A DNA stretch of 6,281 nt from the NCBI GenBank assembly GCA_027618855.1, contig JAQCID010000071.1, positions 1-6,281 of the forward strand, in the 5' to 3' direction. Of this stretch, positions 1-6,281 are shown one piece after another. The DNA comes from Bacteroidota bacterium (lineage in GTDB: Bacteria > Bacteroidota > Bacteroidia > Flavobacteriales_D > Sanyastnellaceae). The first letter of the stretch is position 1; the number at the start of each line of letters is the position of its first letter. Both the position numbers and the translations under genes were made by a program. The notes under the pieces were generated by a model that saw only the letters and a list, made by a program, of their open reading frames with translations, was not told where the DNA came from and searched no databases.

Positions 1-267
1 TATAAATTTCCACACGAACTGTCAGGAGGAGAACAACAACGCGTTTCTATCGCAAGGGCCCTGTTAAATTCACCCTTGTTATTTCTCGCTGACGAACCCA
101 CGGGGAACCTGGATCCAGAAACCACAAGAGACATTCTTAGTTTAATGCACGGACTTACAGCCTCTGGATGCAGTGTGATCATGGCGACACATGACCACGC
201 ATCTATGACAGAGTTCCCTGGCAAAATCTTAATCTGTGAAAAGGGTGAGATAAGGTCCTCTCAATGA
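1..267 (+). CDS. ftsE: Cell-division-type ABC transporter ATP-binding protein, FtsE-like (5' end cut off)
   Basis: This is the C-terminal 88 residues of an ABC ATPase; the reading frame is open from base 1, so the Walker A half lies outside the window. Visible motifs, counted from the first visible residue, are the ABC signature LSGGEQQR (7-14), Walker B LLFLADE (26-32), the D-loop GNLD (35-38) and the switch histidine in ATHD (H64). Signature and Walker B sequences of this form are typical of the FtsE/LolD/MacB group. The tail, with [13 protein letters not shown], resembles Bacteroidota FtsE proteins, which end in a FP..ti.CE.G-type strand. FtsE pairs with the membrane protein FtsX and drives periplasmic peptidoglycan hydrolase activation at division. 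No ftsX is visible here, so LolD-like or another lipoprotein/peptide exporter ATPase remains possible. The TGA stop overlaps the ATG of the next gene, which suggests cotranscription. Confidence 0.85.
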   Translation, partial: YKFPHELSGGEQQRVSIARALLNSPLLFLADEPTGNLDPETTRDILSLMHGLTASGCSVIMATHDHASMTEFPGKILICEKGEIRSSQ

Positions 268-1010
268 CAAAAGAGACCTCGCCACTGCTCAGTATCATCA
301 TCCCCTCTTACAATCAACTTGAAGGATTAAAAGAGACCCTGAAAGCGTTCTCTAAATTCCGGAACAAACGCGTTGAACTTGTCGTCATTGATGGCCAATC
401 ATCTGATGACAGCCCCAATTGGATAAGAAAAAACGAGGCGTCAATGGATTGTTACCAAATTGAATCCGACAAAGGGATTTATGACGCCATGAACAAGGGA
501 GTTGTCCTTTCAAAAGGGCAATGGGTCGTGTTTTTCGGGACTGGTGACCTGCCCACCGAAGATGGATTCGCGAAATTAATACACATTTTAGAAGAAGGCC
601 CGGACACAGAAGTTTTGGCTTTCGGAGTACATCTTCTTCCACCGAGAGAATCAGGAGTTCCTGAATTCTATCAACCTGTTTGGAATGCTTCCTTAAAGTG
701 GAGAAACACATTGCACCATCAAGGTGCGATCTATTCAAGGACTGTTTTACGCAATGATCCTTATGATGTAAGATTTAAAGTCTTGGCAGATTATCATTTA
801 AATCTCAAACTCTGGAAACGGGGCGTAAGGTGTATGTGTTTCGACACCGTAATCTCTGAAGTGGCTCCTGGAGGCGTCAGTCGGACATTCACACAATCAC
901 TGTACCTAGAAGAAAGAGCCCTGAAGCGCAACATCTTCCCTTCCCTTCCAGACCAAATCGCACAACATGTTTTTACCCGCCTCAAATGGTTAAAAAAACA
1001 ACTGTCTTAA
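264..1010 (+). CDS. Family 2 glycosyltransferase (GT-A fold)
   Basis: A complete 248-residue protein that probably transfers a sugar from a nucleotide-sugar donor at the cytoplasmic face of the membrane, for envelope or exported polysaccharide synthesis. The opening strand SIIIPSYN (10-17) and the [11 protein letters not shown] segment (D43 would contact the nucleotide) are classic GT2. [12 protein letters not shown] (68-79) is the signature of the WcaA-like GT2 subgroup. The metal-binding position reads FFGTGD (90-95), where only the final Asp of a DXD remains; this is usual in the subgroup, which commonly has L-N-x-G-D here. HHQGAIYS (151-158) and [10 protein letters not shown] (175-184) match the acceptor-side and catalytic-helix region. 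No membrane segments are seen. The ATG at 264 overlaps the ftsE-like stop in an ATGA, so translational coupling is likely. The gene converges on the GT4 gene and shares TTAA with it at the stops. Donor and acceptor cannot be told from sequence. Confidence 0.9.
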   Translation: MTKETSPLLSIIIPSYNQLEGLKETLKAFSKFRNKRVELVVIDGQSSDDSPNWIRKNEASMDCYQIESDKGIYDAMNKGVVLSKGQWVVFFGTGDLPTEDGFAKLIHILEEGPDTEVLAFGVHLLPPRESGVPEFYQPVWNASLKWRNTLHHQGAIYSRTVLRNDPYDVRFKVLADYHLNLKLWKRGVRCMCFDTVISEVAPGGVSRTFTQSLYLEERALKRNIFPSLPDQIAQHVFTRLKWLKKQLS

Positions 1011-1015
1011 CCTTT
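984..1015. repeat. Imperfect inverted repeat spanning the shared convergent stop codons
   Basis: GGTTAA (988-993) and TTAACC (1007-1012) form a perfect 6-bp stem around a 13-base loop. With T987 bulged, AAA (984-986) pairs with TTT (1013-1015), giving a 9-bp stem. The right arm contains the TTAA shared by the stops of both converging glycosyltransferase genes. There is no other space for a terminator here. It could act weakly on both strands, but it is GC-poor and has no long U tract, so a terminator role is only inferred and chance is possible. Confidence 0.3.
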
Positions 1016-2113
1016 CAGATGCTCCAGAATTAAAAAGGAATCGGTGCCCCAGTGAAGATTCTTTCTCGCAGCCATACATTTTTCAAACCACATTTCTCGG
1101 GGACTAGAAAGGACTTTTAAAACTCCGCTGGAAATCGCATCTGTCGTTACATCCTCAATCACTACCCCTACCCCATTTCCTTCAACAACACGCCTTACTT
1201 CAACCATAGGGCTTGCTACGACAGGAAGGCCTACATGAATGAAATCGAACAATTTGTTGGGCAAGCTTAAGAGATAATTTGCATGCATCCCTTTGTCTAA
1301 GGAAAGCCCGACGTCTGCAGATGCTGTTAAAAGCCTCAGCTTTTCATATGGAAGTCTAGGAATGCAGTGCAGTCGTCCACTCCATCTTGGATCATTCATC
1401 CTTTTGATTGATTCTTCGAATTCAATCCCTGCGCCCACCAATACGAGTCGCACATCGGTCATGCGTTCTAAAGCGTCGACAGCATCACTTGTCCCTCGGT
1501 CACGGTCCATGAAAGCGCCTTGTAAAAGCAAAATCGGAAGGTCTGTGGGGACCTTAAATTCTTCAAAAGCTTTCCTGTGAGAAAGCTCTGGAACGGCAGT
1601 CAGTACAGGCATATTTCTAAGTACGTCTACCTGAATACCATAGCGCGATCTATACTGTTTAGCGATGGATTCATTCACCGTGAGCATTTTCTTTAATTTG
1701 GGGATACAATATCTTTCAATTGTAAGCCAAACCCAACGACGCAATGGACGTCCAGTTAATCCCGCGGCTTCAGTAAAATACTCATGAGAATCATACACCA
1801 ATCGAAGCTTGCGTCTTCTTGAGACAAGCAAAGCTGGAAGGAGAGTGTCAAGATCGTTCGCCCATACAGCATCGATATCTGCACCCTTTAACCACTTCCA
1901 AAGGGCCCATTGTAATTCCGCATAAAAAAACATCCCAGATGAACGTTTCAGAGCAAATCTTACGGCAGAGCCAGGACCGTCATATGGTTTTGAGTCTGAA
2001 AGAAGTCGCCCCACAAGGATGGGCTCGTGCCCAGCATCGACGAACACTTTACAGGTTTTTCTTACTCTTTGGTCAAAAGAAAGGTCGTTGGATACGAGTA
2101 CGGCTATTTTCAC
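1007..2113 (-). CDS. Family 4 glycosyltransferase (GT-B fold)
   Basis: A 368-residue protein with the two-domain layout of GT4 (group 1) enzymes, at about the normal length. The N-terminal acceptor domain begins MKIAVLVSNDLSFDQRVRK and carries ANDLDTLLPA (85-94) and YDSHEYFTE (107-115), motifs common in Bacteroidota GT4 proteins. The C-terminal nucleotide-sugar domain has LLQGAF (196-201), RLVLVGAG (222-229), LPYEKLRLLTASADVGLSL (254-272) and YLLSLPNKLFDFIHVGLPVV (280-299). The last replaces the usual E-x7-E loop with the S-L-P-N-K-L-F-D form of this subgroup. The start is GTG at 2113-2111. An in-frame TAA lies directly upstream, so the start cannot move outward, and no ATG lies nearby inside. 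The GTG is 6 bp after the exonuclease stop, which points to cotranscription and perhaps coupling. The product probably builds a surface glycan; the sugar is unknown. Confidence 0.9.
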   Translation of the reverse strand: MKIAVLVSNDLSFDQRVRKTCKVFVDAGHEPILVGRLLSDSKPYDGPGSAVRFALKRSSGMFFYAELQWALWKWLKGADIDAVWANDLDTLLPALLVSRRRKLRLVYDSHEYFTEAAGLTGRPLRRWVWLTIERYCIPKLKKMLTVNESIAKQYRSRYGIQVDVLRNMPVLTAVPELSHRKAFEEFKVPTDLPILLLQGAFMDRDRGTSDAVDALERMTDVRLVLVGAGIEFEESIKRMNDPRWSGRLHCIPRLPYEKLRLLTASADVGLSLDKGMHANYLLSLPNKLFDFIHVGLPVVASPMVEVRRVVEGNGVGVVIEDVTTDAISSGVLKVLSSPREMWFEKCMAARKNLHWGTDSFLILEHLKG

Positions 2114-2119
2114 TTAGAG

Positions 2120-2968
2120 CTATTTAAGTTCCCCATCTTTTATTTGCTGGAGTACTCGCTTTGTGTAACGCGGAAAATCTCCTTTCATCATCCAACCAAA
2201 ATATCCCGGGTCTCTCTTAAGGAGTTCTACTGCGGACACTCCTTTGTGTTTTCCGAAATTGAAAATGATGACTCCTTCATCGTTATAAATCAAACGACCC
2301 GCGAGATCTGCATTTTTCGTGCGTTGACAGAATTCGTGGAGCAACTCCATGTCTCCCGGGACAGGACCTACTGTTTCACCTCGGGTATCAATGATTGACT
2401 TGTCCGCATACTTGTCAAGTTGAGCGACCAGGACTTCAAGAGTAGCAGCAGTATCGGGATACGCTTCATGAGCTCCCTCGAGTTCTTTTCCGCAATAAAA
2501 CGCATACGCGGCTTTAAGTGTTCGCTGCTCCATTTTGTGAAAGATGTTTTGGACATCAATAAGGTTCCGCCCCTCTATGCCAAAATCAATGCCCACCCTC
2601 AGGAATTCTTCTACGAGCATGGGGACATCAAATCGATTTGAATTAAAACCTCCAAGGTCACAATCCTGAAGAAACTTCACCAAACCAGGCGCGATCGCTC
2701 CAAATGTATGCTTGTTCTTTACGTCATCATCATAAACCCCGTGAACCAAAGAGGATTCTAAGGGAATCGGCATCTCTGGATTGACGAGTATCCGATGTTC
2801 CGCCCCTGCTTTCTCTGGCTTCCTGACGATGGACCCATCTGGAGAAACTTTAATCATCGCAATCTCCACTATTCTGTCACTACCTACCTGAACACCTGTG
2901 GTTTCTAAATCAAAAACAACGAGCGGACGTTTGAGGTTGAGCTTTTTTAATCCTTCTTCTATTCCCAT
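2120..2968 (-). CDS. DEDDh 3'-5' exonuclease with C-terminal ExoX/QSregVF-like domain
   Basis: A 282-residue DnaQ-superfamily exonuclease that would remove nucleotides from DNA 3' ends with two metal ions. The catalytic set is visible: FDLETTG gives D20 and E22, GGFNSNRFD gives D114, and the HxAxxD segment gives H167 and D172. The exonuclease domain covers about 13-185. After a linker, the tail at about 232-278 carries FNFGKHKG (236-243) and DPGYFGWMMKGDFP (253-266). This matches the small C-terminal module found in ExoX-like exonucleases and in quorum-sensing-regulated virulence factor-type proteins. The whole layout resembles a conserved Bacteroidota protein often labelled DNA polymerase III epsilon or 3'-5' exonuclease. 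True proofreading partnership with DNA polymerase III is not shown; repair or ExoX-like roles are as likely. It starts at ATG 2968, 19 bp after the PorE-like gene, with no clear Shine-Dalgarno sequence. Confidence 0.92.
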   Translation of the reverse strand: MGIEEGLKKLNLKRPLVVFDLETTGVQVGSDRIVEIAMIKVSPDGSIVRKPEKAGAEHRILVNPEMPIPLESSLVHGVYDDDVKNKHTFGAIAPGLVKFLQDCDLGGFNSNRFDVPMLVEEFLRVGIDFGIEGRNLIDVQNIFHKMEQRTLKAAYAFYCGKELEGAHEAYPDTAATLEVLVAQLDKYADKSIIDTRGETVGPVPGDMELLHEFCQRTKNADLAGRLIYNDEGVIIFNFGKHKGVSAVELLKRDPGYFGWMMKGDFPRYTKRVLQQIKDGELK

Positions 2969-2987
2969 GTTAATTGTCGTAAATCTG

Positions 2988-5096
2988 CTATTTAGGGCTT
3001 GATGTTATTTGTATTGTCACGTAATCAGGCGAGTCGTCGTCTGGGTCCGTCACAACCTTTATTTCAAAAGGCAAGAATGTGTAATCCACCGCATTCTTAT
3101 ATCCCTGATCTAACAAAATCTTTTTCAGTCTGATAAAAACATTGGCTGAGCGCTTTCCCGATAAGGCATTCGCGTCTTCAAAGGATGTGGTTTCATTTCT
3201 GAATGCACCTGAAGAAATCGACAGTTGTGGATGTCTCTCTTCATTGATTCTTCGTACAACTTCATCTGCCATTGAAGGAATGTCAATGGCAGGAGTGTGA
3301 ATTTGGAGTGAATTGAGGTTGAAAACCGAAATCCAGCCTTCTTCTTCCGGCACCTGACCTAACAAACTCAACAGTTCAAGCGAATCTTCCAATGACAATG
3401 AAGAATCGATCAACTCGGGTTCTGGTTCTATATATTTCTCCACGCGCAATGTCCCCTCACCAGAAATCCCTCCCTCAAACGAATCGATGGGGTCTGTATA
3501 CAAATGGTAACCCGCATCTGTCGCAATTTCTATATTGTCGGTCATGAATACAGCACCGCCTTTAAAGTAATCTATTCTGTAAGATTGACCTCCGTATATA
3601 ATCGCCCTTAGAAATTGTTGGCTGTCTTCCGAAACCATTACATCTGCTGTATTTCCTGACTGAATCGATGTCAGAGTAATGCGGTCAAACTCAACCTCCA
3701 AAAGAGCGTTTAACAGCATAATATTGCCATTCACGAGCTGCGTCTCTTCAGTAAACGTGATTTCGAAAATGTCGTAATCATTTAAGGGACGGTTTCTTCT
3801 AGAGGCGATATATGCACGCGTACCCTCAGCAGAAATCACAAAATATCTGTCATCATCAACTGTATTAATTGGGAACCCCAGATTCACCGGTTCACTCCAC
3901 ATTCCATTGTCAAACACAGAGCGATAGCAATCATACCCCCCCATACTTGTTTGGCGATTCGATGCGAAAAACAAAGTGCCATCAGCAGAAATAAACGGTG
4001 ACACCTCATTTCTGTCAGAATTGATGGGACCCTCGATGATCTCAGGATTTGACCAACTGCCGTCTGAAAGCTTAGTGTACTGGTAAAGATCAAACCCGGT
4101 TCTCCCCTTTCTGTCAGCGACACTCATGATCGCGAATGAATTGTTTGGCGAAAACACTATCACTCCCTCGGAGGGTGCATCGGGAATGACACTCGAGGAA
4201 ACAGCCTTTTGCCATTTGCCTTTTCTTTTGTTTGATTGAAAAACCACTTCTTCCCAACCATCTACATGTGCAATCGCAAGATTCTCGCCGAAAGGAGAAA
4301 TTGCCAACGCAAACTTGTGCTTTGTAAGACCAATGTTTACCCAATCAGCTTCTCCCCAAGCGGAGTCTCGTTCAGACACGTATATGTCTGCATAATGATC
4401 TTTCGTGTTCGGGTCGAAAGAACCGTGATTTGACCCATTTGATCTGGCCCTTTGAGAAGAGAAAAACAGTTGCTTTTCATCTGCCCTAATCACTGGGTGC
4501 GTATCGTCAAACTCCGTATTAATAAGCGGCCCCATATTCCTCACTTGGACATCTATGGGACTCTCAATCAGTTTTTGGGCAGTTTCAATATTCGTTAGAA
4601 GAATCTCCGCTGTCTGTCGGAGGGGGTTCCATTTTTTTGCTTCGACATTGAATCGAGTCAACAAACTCAGCGCCTCCTCAAACTCCAAAAGCAACAATTT
4701 CACTTGAGAAGCATACACCAGAACGTCCACAGGAGCTGCACATATATCTTCATTAAATTTCCCTGAACCTGAAATGAAAGAACCTGACACAGAAATGGCA
4801 TTCGACAATTCCTTGTTTACTGATGTAACGGGCGCTCCTGAATGTAACAGACAAACAGCATAGTGATGCCTGTAATTCCCACAATCTGGATAATCATCCA
4901 CGAGCCCCTTCCATACCCTTGCCGCTTCGTGATAGACGCCTTCTTCAGTAAGCATAGACGCCTGATCAAACACCAATCTGTCGGACTGAGACAGAGAATG
5001 ACGCGGAGATTTTGAATGGGTTTGACTCTGAATATTATTTGACGATAAAACCGCAAACAAACAACTAATTGCAAATAAGATCGGGTGTTTCAACAT
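2988..5096 (-). CDS. PorE-like envelope protein: TPR, PD40 repeats, CRD and OmpA-like C-terminus
   Basis: A 702-residue exported protein. I chose the ATG at 5096; a GTG two codons earlier (5102) is also possible, and an in-frame TAA precedes it closely. Residues 1 to about 25 form a signal peptide: a Lys/His start, a hydrophobic core, then a polar IQSQ stretch. Residues about 45-175 are helical and TPR-like. PD40/WD40-like beta-propeller repeats follow at about 196-221, 263-278, 309-341, 363-393 and 415-448, the clearest being SPFISADGTLFFASNR. Residues about 453-535 look like a carboxypeptidase-regulatory-like beta domain, and 540-586 is an acidic linker. The last about 110 residues resemble an OmpA/Pal peptidoglycan-binding domain (LSGKRSANV, 645-653). 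This order matches PorE, the peptidoglycan-linked part of the type IX secretion system, but Bacteroidota carry many paralogues, so a T9SS role is only a possibility. The OmpA motif is degenerate. It is the first gene of the probable three-gene minus-strand operon. Confidence 0.8.
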   Translation of the reverse strand: MLKHPILFAISCLFAVLSSNNIQSQTHSKSPRHSLSQSDRLVFDQASMLTEEGVYHEAARVWKGLVDDYPDCGNYRHHYAVCLLHSGAPVTSVNKELSNAISVSGSFISGSGKFNEDICAAPVDVLVYASQVKLLLLEFEEALSLLTRFNVEAKKWNPLRQTAEILLTNIETAQKLIESPIDVQVRNMGPLINTEFDDTHPVIRADEKQLFFSSQRARSNGSNHGSFDPNTKDHYADIYVSERDSAWGEADWVNIGLTKHKFALAISPFGENLAIAHVDGWEEVVFQSNKRKGKWQKAVSSSVIPDAPSEGVIVFSPNNSFAIMSVADRKGRTGFDLYQYTKLSDGSWSNPEIIEGPINSDRNEVSPFISADGTLFFASNRQTSMGGYDCYRSVFDNGMWSEPVNLGFPINTVDDDRYFVISAEGTRAYIASRRNRPLNDYDIFEITFTEETQLVNGNIMLLNALLEVEFDRITLTSIQSGNTADVMVSEDSQQFLRAIIYGGQSYRIDYFKGGAVFMTDNIEIATDAGYHLYTDPIDSFEGGISGEGTLRVEKYIEPEPELIDSSLSLEDSLELLSLLGQVPEEEGWISVFNLNSLQIHTPAIDIPSMADEVVRRINEERHPQLSISSGAFRNETTSFEDANALSGKRSANVFIRLKKILLDQGYKNAVDYTFLPFEIKVVTDPDDDSPDYVTIQITSSPK

Positions 5097-5105
5097 ACTC
5101 ACAAG

Positions 5106-5128
5106 TTAAGTACTTAATTAATTTAAAT
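5106..5128. repeat. Run of overlapping AT-rich palindromes upstream of the PorE-like gene
   Basis: Three perfect palindromes overlap here: TTAAGTACTTAA (5106-5117), TTAATTAA (5114-5121) and ATTTAAAT (5121-5128). They lie 10 to 32 bp upstream of the chosen ATG of the PorE-like gene, in the only intergenic gap of the window. They may mark a promoter or operator, but short AT palindromes are common by chance in AT-rich DNA. Confidence 0.4.
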
Positions 5129-5149
5129 AAGTGGACGCTATGTACGCAA
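5122..5149 (-). promoter_or_regulatory. Weak candidate promoter for the PorE-like/exonuclease/GT4 operon
   Basis: Read on the minus strand, TTG (5149-5147) is followed after 17 bp by TATTTAAA (5129-5122). This loosely fits the Bacteroidota primary sigma pattern of TTG near -33 and TAnnTTTG near -7, but the downstream box matches poorly and the spacing is slightly short. Position supports it, because this 71-bp gap (5097-5167) is the only room for a promoter ahead of the three minus-strand genes. Read-through from the E2 gene is the alternative. Confidence 0.22.
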
Positions 5150-5167
5150 CGTGAAATTCAATATGCG

Positions 5168-6281
5168 CTATCCTTCTATCGGTCGATCTGATGCGAAATT
5201 CTCTAGATAATCAGCAACTCGACGGACAAAACGCCCTCCCAACAGACCGTCCACAACTCTGTGATCATAGCTGTGAGAAAGGAACATCATGTGTCTAATA
5301 GCAATCATGTCTCCTTCCGGTGTTTCTATAACAGCTGGCTTTTTACGAATCGCTCCCAATGCGAGAATCCCCACTTGAGGCTGATTGATAATCGGAGTCC
5401 CCATCACATTGCCAAACGTTCCTACGTTCGTCATTGTGTAGGTGCCGCCCGCAATGTCATCTGGACCAAGTTGTCCAGCACGCGCACGTTTGGCCAAGTC
5501 ATTCACCGCTCTTGTCAATCCCTGCAAATTGAATGAATCCGCATTCTTAATCACGGGTACAATTAAATTCCCACTTGGAAGCGCCGCAGCCATCCCTAAG
5601 TGTATCCCTTTGTGCATCACCACATTGTCACCGTCCACACTCGCATTCACACCGGGGAAATCCCCAATCGCTTTGACGATCGCTTCAGCGAGCAAAGGAG
5701 TGAACGTAAGTTTCTCACCGAATTTTTCAAGAAACTTGTTCTTGTTCTTGTTTCTCCATAAGACCAAACTCGTCACATCTGCTTCCACAAAAGAAGTCAC
5801 GTGAGGTGATGTATGCACCGAGTCAACCATGTGTTTGGCAATCAGCTTGCGCATCCGATCCATCTCCACAACTTCGTATCCACCAGAAATGGATTTAAAA
5901 GAAGGGTGTGCATCCATTGAGGATTCTGAAATCACTGGTGACGGCTTAGATGACTTTTCTTTGACAGGAATATTGGATACCGAACTGCGACTCACGCGGC
6001 TCAATAGATATGCCAACATGTCTTTCTTCGTTACCCGACCTTCAGACCCTGTACCTGAGATCTGTTCTAATTCTTCCATACCTACCCCTTCCGCAATCGC
6101 AATACTCCTGACTAGAGGAGAGTAAAACCTGCCAGATGCACCTGTTCTTTCTGGCACTGAAACAAGATCAAACTCGTTGCGCAGTGACAAAGAAGGTTCA
6201 ACTGCTGATGATGTCGCAACTTCTGCTGGTGCAGAATCTACAGCGGCAATGGTTTCAGTAACTGGAGTAACTGGCGCAACA
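5168..6281 (-). CDS. Dihydrolipoamide acyltransferase, E2 of a 2-oxoacid dehydrogenase complex (N-terminus cut off)
   Basis: The frame is open to the right edge; 370 residues are visible and the lipoyl domain lies outside. Residues below count from the first visible one. An Ala/Val/Pro/Thr-rich flexible linker fills 1 to about 45. It is followed by the peripheral subunit-binding domain that docks E3 or E1 (about 52-92, SPLVRSIA to GRVTKKDMLAYL). A Ser/Pro/Lys-rich linker comes next, then the catalytic acyltransferase core (about 134-363). The active-site HxxxDG is intact as DHRVVDG (H340, D344), and TMTNVG (282-287) is the usual core strand. The enzyme moves an acyl group from lipoamide to CoA in a large cytoplasmic complex. 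The oxoacid is uncertain: the core looks closer to branched-chain or actinobacterial-type 2-oxoacid E2s than to classic pyruvate E2, but succinyl transfer cannot be excluded. The TTG at 6190 is an internal Leu, not the start. E1 genes are not in view. Confidence 0.93.
   Translation of the reverse strand, partial: VAPVTPVTETIAAVDSAPAEVATSSAVEPSLSLRNEFDLVSVPERTGASGRFYSPLVRSIAIAEGVGMEELEQISGTGSEGRVTKKDMLAYLLSRVSRSSVSNIPVKEKSSKPSPVISESSMDAHPSFKSISGGYEVVEMDRMRKLIAKHMVDSVHTSPHVTSFVEADVTSLVLWRNKNKNKFLEKFGEKLTFTPLLAEAIVKAIGDFPGVNASVDGDNVVMHKGIHLGMAAALPSGNLIVPVIKNADSFNLQGLTRAVNDLAKRARAGQLGPDDIAGGTYTMTNVGTFGNVMGTPIINQPQVGILALGAIRKKPAVIETPEGDMIAIRHMMFLSHSYDHRVVDGLLGGRFVRRVADYLENFASDRPIEG

Noticed and set aside
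540..548. Missing first Asp of the DXD motif in GT2 as a sign of an inactive enzyme
   Set aside because: The WcaA-like subgroup usually has only the final Asp here, and the other expected motifs are intact, so inactivity is not supported.
385..738. 117-codon minus-strand open frame inside the GT2 gene
   Set aside because: It lies fully antisense to a clear glycosyltransferase, and its translation has no recognisable domain and an unnatural composition.
1819..2398. Two overlapping plus-strand open frames across the GT4/exonuclease junction
   Set aside because: Both are antisense to well-supported genes, with no recognisable motifs and low-quality-looking translations, so they are shadows of the minus-strand genes.
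5055..5060. Possible lipobox cysteine (AISC) in the PorE-like leader, which would make it a lipoprotein as PorE may be
   Set aside because: The Cys is at about residue 12, the -3 position is Ala rather than Leu/Val/Ile, and the hydrophobic core continues after it (LFAVLSS). A standard signal peptide fits better.
5442..5804. 120-codon plus-strand open frame within the E2 gene
   Set aside because: It is antisense to the highly conserved catalytic core of E2, and its Ser/Pro/Ala-rich translation is a mirror of that sequence.
6188..6190. TTG as a start codon for a shorter acyltransferase
   Set aside because: The frame stays open upstream to the window edge and encodes a typical Ala/Pro/Val/Thr-rich interdomain linker, so this codon is an internal Leu.

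Overview
The window looks like a compact stretch of a Bacteroidota chromosome, probably Flavobacteriales or a relative. The evidence is protein content and style. There is a FtsE-type ATPase with the Bacteroidota-like tail, and a DEDDh exonuclease with a C-terminal FGKHKG/DPGYFGW module that closely resembles a widespread Bacteroidota protein. There is also a large secreted TPR/PD40/CRD/OmpA-like protein of the PorE kind, and starts mostly lack clear Shine-Dalgarno sequences. This assignment is made by eye from remembered family features, not from a search.

Layout: (1) 1-1010, plus strand: the 3' end of an ftsE-like ABC ATPase gene, overlapping by ATGA with a family 2 glycosyltransferase. (2) 1007-5096, minus strand, read right to left: a PorE-like envelope protein, then the DEDDh exonuclease (19 bp gap), then a family 4 glycosyltransferase with a GTG start (6 bp gap). 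This is probably one transcript. (3) 5168-6281, minus strand: the 3' part of a 2-oxoacid dehydrogenase E2 gene, running off the right edge. The two convergent glycosyltransferase genes share the four bases TTAA as overlapping stop codons. The only real intergenic gap is 5097-5167, which is AT-rich and palindromic and is the likely place for a promoter of the minus-strand three-gene set.

Functionally, the plus-strand pair and the GT4 point to cell-envelope and surface-polysaccharide work. The PorE-like protein is probably a periplasmic or outer-membrane-associated component. The exonuclease is DNA metabolism and the E2 is central carbon or branched-chain oxoacid metabolism. I see no mobile element, CRISPR array, tRNA, rRNA or toxin-antitoxin pair. 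I found no clearly new system. The points most worth a second look are the degenerate OmpA-like C-terminus of the PorE-like protein, its tight linkage to an exonuclease and a glycosyltransferase, and the inverted repeat across the shared convergent stop codons.
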